Below are positions 1 to 12,347 of a DNA stretch of 64,000 nucleotides, in pieces. The position numbers and the translations under genes were made by a program. Origin of the DNA: Seiridium cupressi (lineage: Eukaryota; Ascomycota; Sordariomycetes; Amphisphaeriales; Sporocadaceae); assembly GCA_036674765.1 (NCBI GenBank), contig JARVKI010000031.1, positions 124,001-188,000 of the forward strand. Reading direction: 5' to 3'. A model generated the notes under the pieces. The model worked only from the letters and a program-made list of their open reading frames with translations, was not told the origin of the DNA and did no database searches. Numbering within the stretch: the stretch's first letter is position 1; each line of letters starts with the position of its first letter.

Positions 1-1915
1 GGTCCCGTCGCTCGTAGGGATCACGGATGAAATACCTGGCAATGTATCAGTGCGGTGTTTGATTATTCGGGGAAGGTGACTGCAGTTCTAGCTTGATATG
101 AAATGACTTACATATCCCATGACCGACCTGTGAAGAGATTGTCTCTGAACCATTCGCTGGCCTTGAATAGCTTTAGTATGGTAGAACTTTAAACCAAGGC
201 TGTACTTGTACCTACTTTCTCACCCCGGGCTCTTCCCACAAACAGGCGAGGGTAGGCCTGTATCAGCTTGAACGGGCACAGAGCCAAGCCCGTGTCAACC
301 TTTTCACCTCTCATCAGATTGCAAGGTTGAAAGCTAACACCTGAGCTTGTTTGTATCACAGGCTGGGCGGGGTGCAGTAATCGGTTTCGGGCAGTGAGTG
401 CTGCCGAAATTATCAATATCATAGCTAAAGCAAGTCAAAATATAGGTGACTCACAATTACGAGATGGGTCTTCTCGTGACGGCTGGGATTGCCCTGCGGA
501 ATGACTACGGTTGACTTCAGCCATGGTGATAACATTATCCTCAACATCGCTCATAGATTGATTTCGCGACATGTTATTCGCTTGGTCGGGGCTGGGGGAA
601 TCCTTGCCGCCGGTGGCAGGAGCATTGATGTCTGAACGTCGGCTCTCAGAGATGCGCGTCCGCCTCGATCTGGCTTCCAGACTTTGATTGCTATCAGCTA
701 TGTGGCCTTCGGCCAGTAGACGGTTTAAATTATGCTGGATGAGCAGTGGCTTGGGCGAGGAGAGATGATTCGTGGGTTCCTACGCTTTCCGGGACGAGAG
801 AAATGTGAAGCTGATGTCTTGGTCGTGATGATTGTGAATCGAATTGCAGTAGTGTGGTTGTGGAGGAAATGTTTGGGAGGAGGACCGACCCGCAGGAGCT
901 TGTGGTCGTGTTGTATTGGAATGTGAAAAACAGATAACGTTTTGCCTTGGAACGACAAGGATATAAAATCCCAAACAATTTCTGATCTCTCTATGTACAA
1001 ATAGTAGCCTGTCTGCGTTATTGGCAAGCGCCGACTTGGCAGTTATATGACGTGGTTACATTGTCCGAACAAGTGAAAGGGAAGTCGCGACTCAGGCGTT
1101 TTGGTCCCGTTAAGGGCAGTTTCTATAATTCGTAGAGCTGTTTACAACAGCGCATTTGTACATGAGTCCACCATGAGGAGAGAAGAGGGTCTAGCACTGA
1201 CTACATTCTGCACTTGATCCGACATGAGACAATCATTGTCGATTATTTTATGTATGGTCCGCGCCTGCCGCAAGCCGACGGCGTTTGTCACATAAAATCA
1301 GCTCGGAGGAAATCCAATCAAATGGGAGATCAGTAATGATACAAACCAGAAGAAGGCACAGTTAGCGGAGTAACTTTCTGGGTCTTTTGCTGGTCATAGT
1401 CATTAGCCTGCACAATAAAAGGTTGAAGGGCAGAGTTTTGAGCTTTGGTGTTCTTATTCTCTACTCTTGGATAGCCCATTGTCAAGTCATTATGGACTAT
1501 ATCTGACATTGGCATTGTAGCAACCGCTGAAATTGGATCTCTACCGGAGTCGCTTTAAAGTGCATTGGACTAAAGCGTCTAAGTTAATTTTACCTACCGT
1601 TATCAGGCATCCTCATGCGCTTATTGTATTCAAGTTTTGTATGGTACGTTGAGGACTGTACTATGATGGTTTGTTCTCATAACAAGTTACTTCTTCATTT
1701 TTAAGACTTTTATTACGAGCAAGTCTTACTTATACCATACCATATAATACGAACTCGCTTCCCAACTCGTTGTCTCTCGATGACATCTTCCTAACTTCTG
1801 CAGATAACATCCCAACTCCAGACCAATAGATTATGACCCCTCTCAATCGATTCACGAACAACTGGATTGGGTGCAATCTCTTCACCAAAGTCTTAAAGCC
1901 AACCTTTCCGCATCC
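1..1915. other. Intergenic, no supported gene
   Basis: I see only short scattered open frames on both strands here, none with a recognisable domain or a convincing exon chain. The right part (about 1560-1900) is more AT-rich and is probably the 3' flank of the Ku80 gene, which ends at 1916. A gene whose exons lie mostly to the left of the window cannot be excluded. Confidence 0.5.
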
Positions 1916-4339
1916 CTAATAACATGGGCATCCCGGGGAAGTGGCTACAGGGACCATAATGAAGCCGCTTAACTCGAATGTAAGTTTTTCAAGAACTGCC
2001 GGATTGTTAGCAAATGTCCGATCCTGCTCCTTGATTTCAAACGTTACCTCAGTTGCCTGCTCAGGGGTGATTTTAGATTCCTCTGACGCAGTCTTATCGA
2101 CCAGTCCAAGCTTGTGCTTCTTTACTCCTTGGAACCAAAATTCCCTCCTCTCTCCGCCCAGCGATCCGGAAAGGAGCCTTTTCTTGAAATCCACTATGAA
2201 ATCATTGTACAGCTTAGGCTCCTCGTAGTTGATCATATAGTCCCGGAAGACGCCCATATTTTCAATCGCACGGTCGAAGTTCCTGTCACCAAAGCTGTCG
2301 GTGATGATCTGACAAATCACCCCACCCATCTGCTTGGCGGCTTCGATGAAGACGGTCTCCTCTTCGGATGTATCCATCAGCTGCTTGAATGAAGGGATGG
2401 CATTATCCGGATCAAGCTTCATCCGCTTGTTGGATGACCCCCCGAGCAAGGCATCAACATCCAAGCCGGAGATGGGGAGAGCCTTTCGCCGTCGGCCCCG
2501 CTTCCAGCCGGCCTTTGGAGGAACTAGACAAATGTCAGTGTGATGGACAAAGAGATACCACTTCTTAGCTACATACCGGCCTTAACTTCAGCCACCCCTA
2601 TCAAGTCTTCGAGTTTTAACTTGGTCTGCTCCACCAGGTCATGGTCTGGCAGAGCATATTTCAGGAGGATAGGGGGTATTGGAGGTACCGGTTCATCTGA
2701 GTGGATTGCACGATGTCGGATAGCTTGGTTGATGCGATGTAACGCCGGAGAGAAGGCGTCATCTACTGCAGCGTACTCCAAAGTCCTTTCGCCGTCATCG
2801 TCCAGGGCGTATGTTGAGATATCCATGGCGTCCACGTAGTCACTCATGGCATCGTCCAAATCGAAGGACGGCAAGAGTCGATGCGTCGTGAGGACTTTGT
2901 TGTTGACTGTGACCACTTTGTCGAGTGGAGGAAAAGAATACTGCCTCACATCTTCCGCGAAAGGTAGCGGGATATCGTAGAGACATTCGCAATCTACGTC
3001 AATGCAGGGCGCAAGCAAGACTAGAAATGGCTCTTTCCCATCCTTTGCAACCAATCTAGCCAGCGCATAGGACTCGAGCTCATGAAGAGAATGAATGAGG
3101 GAAGAAAGCTTCAAGGCATCCGCTGAGTTATTCTTCTGAGCCACTGTTATGCAGCTCTCGCCTGCGCCGAGGAAAGGGTCGTATTTATCCTGCTGCACAA
3201 AGCCAATGATCGAGAAGGTCTTCTGCGTGTCGAGCTTTGTTATATTGAACTCGGCTTCGCTGATGTGAACAGCTGTTCGTCCATATTGATAGCCTTTCGC
3301 CAAAGAGTCGAACTCGACATCCTTCTTGCCTCCTGGTGCGCCAGGATAGTTGATTTTGTAGGTACGAGCTGATTTAACGGCAGCGAATTCGCCTCCTTCC
3401 CCGTCCTCGTACTCCAGACCCTCCATCGGGTCGCCCTCGACGGTTTGGCTTGACTGGGCTGCGTGGGTTCCTTTTATCACAACGTTGCTGCCAGAAGGCG
3501 CTGTTGCTCGCTTTGTCTTGAAGTATCGCTCGACGCGAATGCTCAGAGCTCTGTCGTCCACTGCAGGGTCACCAAGGAGTAGGGGTCCATCATATGTCTT
3601 GTAAGGCTTCGTTTGCTTGAGTCTGGGGATATCAAGCTCGTCGACCGCCTGAGCTATGGTGCCAAACGTGCCAAGTTCGTCGCCAACAGCGTCGACTAAG
3701 CTTTTCAGCAGTGATTCATTATCTGCTTTCTGCTTGGTCTTGTCCTCTTCCTTGAAGCCATATTCAGCATCGTCGAAATCAACGCCCCTGTCTCAGTGGT
3801 AAGTACCAGATGACGAAACATGAGGCAGGCAGAGGCTCTTACAGAATCGTCAAGGCGATCTTATTTTCCCGAAGTCTGTTGGATATAGACTTGATATCAG
3901 CAGGATCAAGATCGAGGGGGGCTTCTCCTGATGTGACCATAAAGATCTTGCGGTTGAACTTGAGCCTCTGAGGCGCAACCGTGTCGATCATCTCGATGGC
4001 GGGAATAAGTGCCGAAATACAGTCCCCAGTACTTGTGCTGCTCGGCTTGATCTGCTCATGCAGGGCTCTCATTTTGGATAGATCCATTGGCTGTAGCTCC
4101 TGTAGTATGGATATGTTCTCATAGCCGTCGTCCTCTTGCATAGAGTTGTTCGTCTCGTCTGTCCTCACCCCAAGGACCCCCACATGCCATGTCTTCCTCG
4201 CCGCGGCAACTGTGGTTGAGATCTTGTCCCATACCCAGCGCATTGAATAGTCAAGATCTGATTCCGTCCTACCATTGTGACAATCTGCCATCGACGACCC
4301 GAGGTCGACGATGTAAATCGAGGCCTCCTTGTCTGCCAT
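1916..4339 (-). CDS. ku80: Ku80, non-homologous end-joining DNA-end binding subunit
   Basis: Ku80 pairs with Ku70 to form the ring that binds broken DNA ends in the nucleus, starts non-homologous end joining and helps protect telomeres. My model has three exons, 4339-3843, 3787-2577 and 2523-1916, giving 771 residues. Both introns (55 and 53 bases) have GT/AG ends and keep the frame. The N-terminus begins MADKEASIYIVDLGSSMADC, the vWA-like fold of Ku proteins. The stretch GVDFDDAEYGFKEEDK, just after intron 1, is a signature of fungal Ku80. The Ku barrel follows (ALSIRVERYFKTKRA), then the C-terminal arm, the SGLDVDALLG linker and the helical C-terminal domain (IPSFKQLMDTSEEETVFIEA). The start is the only ATG that gives the vWA strand. 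The gene is divergent from the TMEM205-like gene, with 544 bases between start codons. Identification is firm; the exact C-terminus is slightly less so. Confidence 0.95.
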
Positions 4340-4883
4340 GATGGTTGTTGATCACTTGCTTGAGTGAGTGATGGCTTCCCTGACTTAAAGGAATGTCATG
4401 CTGAGCTGAGAAAAATCAAATGAACAGGCGGAAGACCCAACTCATCCCCTTATATCAAGGCAAAGCCGGGGCATTCAATCAATGCAATGGCTCTGGGCTA
4501 CCTAACATTAGGCAGGCACGGCACAGGTGCTTCCAGCGCGTCGGGCCAGGGATGATGAAGTGGGGCCAGTAACGCGAACAAAGAACGAAGTCACACATGC
4601 CTGATGCTCAGGCAGGCAGCTGCAGCTAGTCTAGTGCTAGAAGCTTGACGACCCGCAGAATGGCCCAAGCTCCCCTGCATACACACAGAGCCGCCTTGCA
4701 ACTGAAACCGTCATCGACTGACTGATCAGTGGCCTGTTAGTGTAGTGGGCCGAGGTGTGTTACATCTTAAGAAATGCCCAATCATGCCCTGCCCATTTCA
4801 AGTTCTCTGAACTTCCGCTTTCGACGTTCTCTCCCCCCAAAGACACATCAAGAGCAAGGACAGCCAACGCACAATTGGACAAG
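4340..4883. promoter_or_regulatory. Shared upstream region of Ku80 (-) and TMEM205-like gene (+)
   Basis: These 544 bases separate two divergent start codons, so they must hold both promoters and 5' leaders. A TATA-like run occurs near 4448-4455, about 110 bases upstream of the Ku80 ATG on its strand. No other element can be named with confidence. Confidence 0.5.
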
Positions 4884-5683
4884 ATGGCCGGGTCTCTCAT
4901 CTTCTCGCTTGGTCCATACCATATCCTTTCGTATGTACCGACCCATTGATCATATACCCTTCCGCAGACTATTATACTGCATACGAATAAACGTCAAGGT
5001 ATAGTCGGTGCTAACGGCTGAATTAGCTACGGAACTCTCCTGGGAACCCAAGTCTTCCACGTATAACGCCCTTCTCCCTCTCTTCCGTTTTGTTCCATCC
5101 GACCGTCGCTGACGCCGTGCTTCCGCGGTAGACCTTCATAAATGCGACAGCCTCCTTCAAGACCCTCGAGCGACCCCAGTTCGCCACGCTCCAGCGCGCC
5201 ATCTTTCCGGCCTACTTTGGGATTCAAACAATCCTGCCGGTTGCCTTGGCACTTACATATCCCGGCAGCCGAATCGCTGCGAGCGGTATCCAAGGCGCAT
5301 TACTGAATGAGGCGAATCGCTGGGACGTCGCCGCTCCCCTTGCAACCATTTTCGTGACCGGACTGATCAACTGGACGTACTGTCTTCCTGTCACAAACTC
5401 GATTACAGACAAAAGGCGAGCGCAAGGTATGGACTCCCTTGGTAGTCCAGCCAGGACGATTATATTGCACTTGCTAGGAGACGCCATGTATGCTGACTTG
5501 TGTTACCTTTGAACAGAGAAGAAGGATGGCAAGAAGAGCTGGGATGCGGCACCTCATTCGCAGGAGATGCAGTCCTTGAACAAACAGTTTGGCAAAATCC
5601 ATGGCATCTCGTCCTTGCTCAACCTCGTTACACTCATCGCAACGATTACATATGGGTTCAACTTGTCGACAAGACTTCAATGA
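4884..5683 (+). CDS. TMEM205-like (DUF4149) membrane protein
   Basis: The model has four exons, 4884-4930, 5027-5060, 5132-5426 and 5517-5683, coding for 180 residues; all three introns have GT/AG ends and keep the frame. The protein starts MAGSLIFSLGPYHILSYGTL and continues with TQVFHTFINATASFKTLERP, the conserved start of the TMEM205/DUF4149 family. Four hydrophobic segments are visible, around residues 5-27, 45-65, 90-115 and 155-178, as in the family. Human TMEM205 is a multipass membrane protein linked to cisplatin resistance; the role of fungal members is not well established, so I give no function. Exon 2 is only 34 bases. Later reading frames downstream of 5683 are shadows. Confidence 0.85.
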
Positions 5684-6081
5684 TCGAGCTACGGTTTGGG
5701 GCGGGCGCCACTATTAAGCTAACTCTACATCACGATTGTGTTGTATACGGTGATCGTCTTCAAGTTATTACAAGGTTGGGAAAGCTTGGTTTACTATTTA
5801 GCCTTCGAAGTACAATGAAATCGGGACCCATGCAATCAATCATGGCCAACCCTACTCCCAAATTTTGCAGAAATAAAGAACTGACAGTTTTTGCCACCCT
5901 TGAAGCGCCATAAGCATTGCTAAACATATCCGGTACGCCTTGATTGTTGAATCCCGGTGGGTATAGTGCATGACCTGAAATTGAGGTCCTTTCAAGAAAT
6001 ATTAATACGTGTAGGAAACGGTGCTGACGATGCTACGACAGATTCCAAAAGTCCGAATAGTAAATCGATTGGTCATGGTCG
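5684..6081. other. Convergent 3' intergenic region
   Basis: This lies between the 3' end of the TMEM205-like gene (+) and the 3' end of the small orphan gene (-). I see nothing beyond likely 3' untranslated sequence. Confidence 0.5.
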
Positions 6082-6555
6082 TCAAGCCTTTCCGGCGAGT
6101 GCAAGCAGCTCAGCCTTTGCTGCCGCCAGCTTCTTGGCCTTGGTCTCGGCATCTTCAGCCGCGATGGCACGCTGGTTGGTTGCTGCTCGCTTCAGAGAGT
6201 GGTGCAGTGAGTGCTTGCGCGGCTCAAGGGCAAGTTGCTTGGCAACATCGATGTCCTGGGTCGGCTTGGGATACTCGCGCAACATTGCGTCCAGCGGGTT
6301 GACGCCAGTGTATGATCGCACCAGACCGGGTCGCAGAGAGTCCTGATGAATGTCCGGGGAGGAGTCCTGGGAGCCGGTGGATGAGGAGGAAATGGATGAT
6401 CGCCTAGAAGCACTCGGGGGGAAGTAGCTGTAGCTTGCCTCGATCGGCTGTTTGAACCCGGTGCCGGTCTGTGACTCGGAGGGCGTAATCTCTGAGGTGA
6501 TCATAGGGGTGAAGAGGCCTGTGATGTAGGCAAGTGCTTGTGTAAGGGCCGACAT
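6082..6555 (-). CDS. Small conserved-looking orphan protein, Ser-rich middle and Ala/Lys helical tail
   Basis: A single-exon frame of 157 residues, not recognised. It opens with a mildly hydrophobic segment (MSALTQALAYITGLFTPMI), followed by a serine cluster (RRSSISSSSTGS) that would suit phosphorylation. The motif GVNPLDAMLREYPKPTQDID comes next, then a basic stretch and an Ala/Lys/Glu-rich helix at the C-terminus (AEDAETKAKKLAAAKAELLA). The middle motif and codon usage look like a real protein rather than a shadow frame, and no better frame exists on the other strand. I cannot assign a function. The gene sits alone between the TMEM205-like and DUF1295 genes. Confidence 0.7.
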   Translation of the reverse strand: MSALTQALAYITGLFTPMITSEITPSESQTGTGFKQPIEASYSYFPPSASRRSSISSSSTGSQDSSPDIHQDSLRPGLVRSYTGVNPLDAMLREYPKPTQDIDVAKQLALEPRKHSLHHSLKRAATNQRAIAAEDAETKAKKLAAAKAELLALAGKA

Positions 6556-8245
6556 TGTTGTGTGCGGGATCAGTACCGGCCGGTATAGTGGTGAGATGCC
6601 GAGTATGAAGGGTCGGTGGGAAGCCTTGCGATCGGCGGTCGAGACAATTCGATTGAAGAGTGGAGTATGTATATGGCTGTGTGTAAAAGAACAAAGAAAA
6701 TTGCCCGACTCGGGTGATTCTCAGAACCCTAAACTAGGTACTGCAGGTAGGCTTATTTGGAAGAGTGGAGAGAGCAGAAAAGATGAGAGTCCCGGGGAAA
6801 GGTGGGAGAGGATATGACGGTGGGAATTGGGTTTTATTTGTAGCAGGCGCAGTTCCACTCACGATGGCCTCAACAGACTGGACCATGGGTGCGGTGTGAC
6901 ACTAAGGAAAACTCCCCCACTCACGAACTAGTTGCAGCTTCCCGCACGTCTGCGACCATGATCTACGCGTCCGCTAGTCGAGGTGTGCAGGAAAACATAC
7001 TCTGCCTACCTACGTTGTTCTGGCCTTTGCTGTGGTCTGACCTTCTAGACTGACTATTACATGGCAGATCGCCGCCTGTAGACACCCCGACGCTGATGTG
7101 AGGCGAAAGAGCCCCCTGCGCAGACGGCATCTTGGCAGCACGAATCGTGGGTTTGGACAATTCTGATTCGACGTGCTGCTGATCACCTATGCAGACCTAT
7201 GTAGGTCAGGGTCCTGTCGGGCTCCGCTCTGTCAATGCATCGTGAGATTTGGTGGGGTCAATACTGTGTGCCAGGGACTTGCAATGCCCGAAGACGGTCG
7301 CTACTTTACGGGGTTAGGCATGTCCAACTGCAGCGGCTTTCACTGCAAATGTCCGTCCAGTAAGGAAGCACACATTCAACTCCAAACCCGCGCCGCCACA
7401 ATCATGCTGGCATACCTGTTGAATTGATGGCCAACTGTCGGAATCAATATCATGAGTCGCCAGGAAGAAAATTGTCAAAAATCCTGCCGGGAATAGGAGT
7501 CATGAGCCGCGCAATCCGCCTATTTTCGACAGTCTCTTGCTGCAGCCAGAAGCAAAGCCGCCACGCTAGAACGCGAGCTGTCTCGAGTAGACCGACTCAA
7601 CTTATGCAGCTCCGACTTTGGCGCCGATGGTGGCTTCGAGGACATGCAGATTAGGTTCCCCTAGACTGAATGTCACCAGAGCGCTTGACCGCCATTGTCG
7701 TGAGCGCAGAAGTGTCGCAGCTCTGGTGGGAAGGCGCAGACGGAGGACGACCACTCAGTGCACTGTCGAAACACTGGTCTGGTTGTACGATTCACTGCGT
7801 GGTAAGCATGAATCGCTGCAGCCAAATGCCGTCGGCAGCATTCCGGCCGGGCTCAATTTGCGGATTCCTTATCGCCACTAACGCCGCACATTCGCATTTG
7901 CGGGGGGTTTCCTGTTTCGGCGTCACGAAGGATTCATAACGCTGCTCTTATCTGCATGAGCATCTGACAGTATGACGTCCTTGTCTGCGAAACATGTCTA
8001 CCATACTGCCACTCAATATCTATCTCTACCCTTTCCGCCAGTATTCCCCCGGACGGGTTAAGATCATATACCATCTCGCTTGTCCTCTCCGCTATCCGTA
8101 TGGCCTCGCTGGAAAGCATCGGATACAACACTGCATTCACTGCGTCATGGTGCAGCTACGAGAAGTCTCGTGCCGCGATGCATCTGCTCCAAGCTGACCG
8201 GTCTAGAAACATGCGACTCGGTGCTCGCATGCCGTCAATCGTTTT
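6556..8245. other. Intergenic, no supported gene
   Basis: 1.7 kb with no convincing coding sequence. The part next to 6556 should contain the promoter and leader of the small orphan gene; it includes pyrimidine-rich tracts on the minus strand (about 6700-6840). Open frames of 60-90 codons here overlap one another on several frames and show no family motif. Confidence 0.5.
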
Positions 8246-9482
8246 CTACTTCTGCTTGCCGGCCTTCTCCTTCTGCTGTTGACTCTTTGCTAGTTCACTT
8301 GTGCGGATGATCTTGGGCTCGGGGGCATTGTAGGGCGTAAGACTGGGGATCGTCATGCCGACTTGGCGCTGGTAGTGCTTGTACTCGGGATACTTTCCTG
8401 CAGTAATCAGTTCTGTAAGCCAAGTGGAGCCTTGGAACAGCATGACCAAGAACATTGCGCCCAACCCAGTCCAGCTGTATAGGACTTTGGTTGCATAGCA
8501 GCTCCAATGGTACAGCACCAGCCATATAGTCTGCTCAGCGGTGAAATTCGGATGTCTGCAATAAGCCCAGAATCCATGAGTGTTAAAGCCTCGATCCAAA
8601 TCTTCGTGCGCGAAATTTGAGCCTCGAGGGACTTTCGCAGTCTTCTGGTACTCTTTTTTGGTGTTTTGATAGTCTGCCAAGTGATCAGCTACATCAGTCT
8701 GTCTTGCCGCACAATATTGGCTCACCCCATTGTTGCTGGTCACTGAACCATTCTGTCGCGACCAAGCCCAACTGTATAGCGGTGAAAAATAGGTCCGCGC
8801 CGGAGATATCCTGCTCATGCTGAGAGGCAAGCAAGATCGCGTAAGTAGGTGCTGCTAGGAGGAAGAGTAGGACACTTTGGATGAATGATATGAAGGTGAC
8901 GTTCAAGACGAAGAACGGGATAGGCCCGATATATTTCTTCACAAGTTCCCTAACGCTGTGGTCAGCACTGTGCCTCATGAGTTGAATATACCCACGACGT
9001 ACCACCGGTAGTCCTCTGATCCAACAGTATAGCCACCCTTTCGCCAGTAGTTGAAAGTTAATCGAGCCTAGTCGATCACGTCAATGACATAAACTCCAAA
9101 GCTGCAGGGCCGGGCTACGCACACTCCAGACGGCGCTCCAGAAAACTATGAGACTTAGTCTCGGGCTTGAGATGTTGTTCAGATCCGCCCAGACTTTGAA
9201 GTGCACATTGTAAATCGTGGGCAGCAAACTCCACATGCGGTCTACCTGCGAGTAGTTCCGGTTGATCTCAGATACGACCAGGAACACAAACCCCAAGAAC
9301 AGGGAGAACGCAAAGCCGGAAACCAGTGGGTTTGTCTGCTTGTATAGCTCTAGCAGGCCGTGGGCGTTTGTGAGGTTGTCAAGCAGTCGCCGCGGGAGCT
9401 CGTACAACTGAGGCAGGAATGGCTCGACCGTCTTGGACCACTCGGCGCAGTTCTCGAGATATAGAAAATGTGGGAGAGCCAT
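8246..9482 (-). CDS. DUF1295 / steroid 5-alpha-reductase-like multipass membrane enzyme
   Basis: Four exons, 9482-9123, 9067-9003, 8949-8726 and 8673-8246, encode 358 residues; the three introns are 48-55 bases with GT/AG ends and consistent phase. The protein has several membrane segments, for example GFAFSLFLGFVFLVVSEI near residues 55-72. It carries family landmarks: NRNYSQVDRMWSLLP, RLTFNYWRKGGY, YRWELVKKYIG and, near the C-terminus, the cofactor-site motif GFWAYCRHPNFTAEQTIW. That last motif is shared with steroid 5-alpha reductases and isoprenylcysteine methyltransferases. The tail is lysine-rich (QQQKEKAGKQK). An oxidoreductase in the ER membrane is a reasonable inference, but the substrate is unknown for the fungal family. 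The gene is divergent from topoisomerase III. Confidence 0.9.
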
Positions 9483-9971
9483 GGCTGCCTTCTCGATTCC
9501 CGCGTGAATGTAGAATAACGGATGAGAGGGGTAGTCAGTCTATTTGGAAACCAGCAATGCTCCAGGTTTATGATATGTCGGCCAGAGCAGAACAAACGTG
9601 CAAGGACGTCATGACTTGTCACAGGAGACGAGTGGACATTCTTTGAGGCTAAGCGACAGCTGCCCCTAGCGCGCGGGCTGAATGTGGGGCTGAGCCTTGT
9701 TGACTTTGAGTGCCGCCTGCCTGTACTTGACCATTCACGGCGCCTTCATACATCTCAACCTCAAATTTTTGCTAGCAGGCAGCTTACGCATTCAACGACA
9801 AGGGAGTTGGGCCCACAAGACCAAGCTTTCTCTGGGTAACTTGTATATATATTTTGGAAGCCTAGGTTGCGATTAATTCCCTTCTATCAACGCGACAAAC
9901 CTCGTGATGGAGCAGAAGTCTGCGTCTCGTCTAGATCTTCTATCACGCCCCGTTCTTCTACGTTGACAGCA
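9483..9971. promoter_or_regulatory. Shared upstream region of DUF1295 gene (-) and TOP3 (+)
   Basis: 489 bases separate the two start codons. A TATA-like run (TATATATATT) lies at about 9843-9852, roughly 120 bases before the upstream TOP3 ATG at 9972. The rest shows no element I can name. Confidence 0.5.
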
Positions 9972-12347
9972 ATGAACCGCCTGCGTACTTGGAACACCAC
10001 TCTCCTTTGTACAACAAGAATTGCTACTACTAGAAAGCCTATACTCTCTGCCGTCCGTTTTCAATCAAAGATGAGGATACTTTGCGTTGCAGAGAAACCA
10101 TCAATCGCCAAAGCTGTGGCCGGGCATCTCTCTGGAGGGCAGCAGCAGACGGTAGGTCATCTCCGAATACGCAGCACGTGAAACTTGACATGCTGATTGT
10201 TACACCAGCGGCACACCGCGAACAAGTACATCAAAAACTACACTTTTGACTATGACTTTGGGCAAGGATGGGGCAACTGCAGCGTGACCATGACCGCCGT
10301 GTTAGGTCACATCACAACCACGCAGTTCCCGGCAGAGTATAAGGACTGGAGGTTCCCGCCTCCAGATACCCTATTCAATGCCCCTGTAGTAACGACTACG
10401 GCCGAGGTATGGCAGCAGTCGCCGATCTGCAATGGAGAGTCCAGGCTCTAACGTGATCAGGACAAAACTGATGTTGCCAACAATATCGCAGAGCAAGCAA
10501 AGTACTGTCAAGGACTTTGTATTTGGACTGATTGTGATCGCGAAGGAGAGCACATTGGCCACGAGATTTGTGAGGCGGCAAAGAAGGGCAATGGTCGCAT
10601 CCAAATAAAGAGGGCGAAGTTCAGCAACATCGAACGAGCGTAAGTCGTGTTCCCGATTCCCACGAAGACCCGCATCACTTAACATCTCGCAGACACGTTC
10701 TCAATGCAGCCAGGCACCTCGTGATGTTGGACGAGAAGCAAGTCAACGCAGTCTCTGCCCGGATCGAACTTGATCTTCGCATTGGATATGCATTCACCAG
10801 GTTTCTGTCAAACAACCTCAAACCCATGGGCGACCTTCTTGCACAAATGACTCTGAGCTATGGTAAGTTGGGAAGTCGTCCGTCATAAGTTGTCTCATAA
10901 CCATCTTGGCAGGATCATGCCAGTTTCCAACACTGGGGTTTGTTGTTGATAGGTACTTCAGAGTCAAAAACTTCAAGCCGGAACTTTTCTGGATCATCAA
11001 GGTCATGCACAAACGGGACGGGATCGATGTCAACTTTTCCTGGACTAGAGGCCGCCTCTTTGACCGTGCGTCAGTGGTCATTCTCTACGAAAGATGTCTC
11101 TCTGCCAAGATGGCAATAGTCACCAAGGTTCAGGAGAAGCCTACGAAGAAGTGGAAACCGCTGCCTCTCACAACCGTCGAGCTACAAAAGTTAGCTACCC
11201 GGTTCTTGCGAATGTCTGGTCAACAGGCAATGACTGCGGCCGAGAATCTATACAACAAGGGTTTTATAAGCTACCCTAGAACAGAAACTGATCGCTTCGA
11301 CTCCGGGATGAATCTTCGAGCCCTGGTTCAGAAGCAGACAACCGACAATCGTTGGGGCGACTTTGCTCAAAACTTGGTAGCTGGCGGGTTTAACCAGCCC
11401 AGACAAGGACGTAATGATGATAAAGCGCATCCGCCCATCCACCCAATCACATATGCTGCGCCCAGTGTTCTGCAGAACGAGCACGAAAAGAAGATCTACG
11501 AGCTCGTTGTCCGGCGTTTCCTGGCCTGCTGTTCGGAGGATGCGAAAGGAATGGCCACAGATATTGACATTCTATACGGCGAAGAAGCTTTTCATGCTCA
11601 CGGAGTCGTCGTGTTGGAACGCAACTACTTGGATGTTTATGTTTACGAGAAATGGACCGGCACGGTTCAATTACCAAGGTTTGCCGTTGGCGAACGATTC
11701 GAACCTTTTGAAGCTTTGATGACGGAAGGGAAGACGACTGCCCCGAGCTACCTGACAGAAGCAGACCTAATCGCACTAATGGACGCCAATGGAATAGGGA
11801 CGGACGCAACAATGGCAGAGCACATTCAAAAAATACAGGACAGGCAATACGTTAGTGTCGTTCCTAGGTCTGGCCGCCAGGCAGACGATGAGACGGAAGG
11901 AGAGGACGATCCTCCCCCAGCTCGAGGAGGCCGGGGCGGACGTGGCACCCGTGGAGGCGGTCGTGGACGCGGCGGTCGTGGAGGAGCAAACGCAGGAGGG
12001 GCCAGAAGCAGTGTGATGGAATTCATTCCAACCAAGCTGGGCGTGGCCCTAATCGAGGGCTTCGATCGAATGAACTTTGACACCAGCTTGGGCAAGCCTT
12101 TTCTTCGAAAGGAAATGGAACTGAAGATGAAGGCCATCTGCGAGGGGCGGACAACACGACAGGCTGTGCTCAACGAGAGTATTAGTCAGTACCGGCAGGT
12201 TTACAACCAATCGCAAGAGAAGCTGCATGTGCTCAAGGCTGTAAGTCGCCCCTCGGGCAGCGAACAACATGTTGCCCCGAACATGGATGCCAACTGATTC
12301 ATTACTAGGCATGCAGACAATATCTCTTCGGCAATGGTGCTGGCTGA
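9972..12347 (+). CDS. top3: DNA topoisomerase III (type IA), with possible mitochondrial presequence
   Basis: Type IA topoisomerase that, with the RecQ helicase and Rmi1, dissolves recombination intermediates. Six exons: 9972-10151, 10209-10406, 10461-10639, 10693-10862, 10913-12240 and 12309-12347. Starting at 9972 gives 697 residues; starting at the next in-frame Met (10071) gives 664. The conserved protein begins at that second Met (MRILCVAEKPSIAKAVAGHL). The 33 residues ahead of it are rich in Arg/Thr with no acid and look like a mitochondrial presequence. The Toprim metal-binding motif WTDCDREGEHIG is on exon 3. The catalytic tyrosine is in GFISYPRTETD (Tyr330 from the second Met). A run of GRGG/RGG repeats (about 11932-11998) interrupts the core before SVMEFIPTKLGVALIEGF. 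The last exon is only 39 bases. The divergent neighbour is the DUF1295 gene. Confidence 0.95.
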
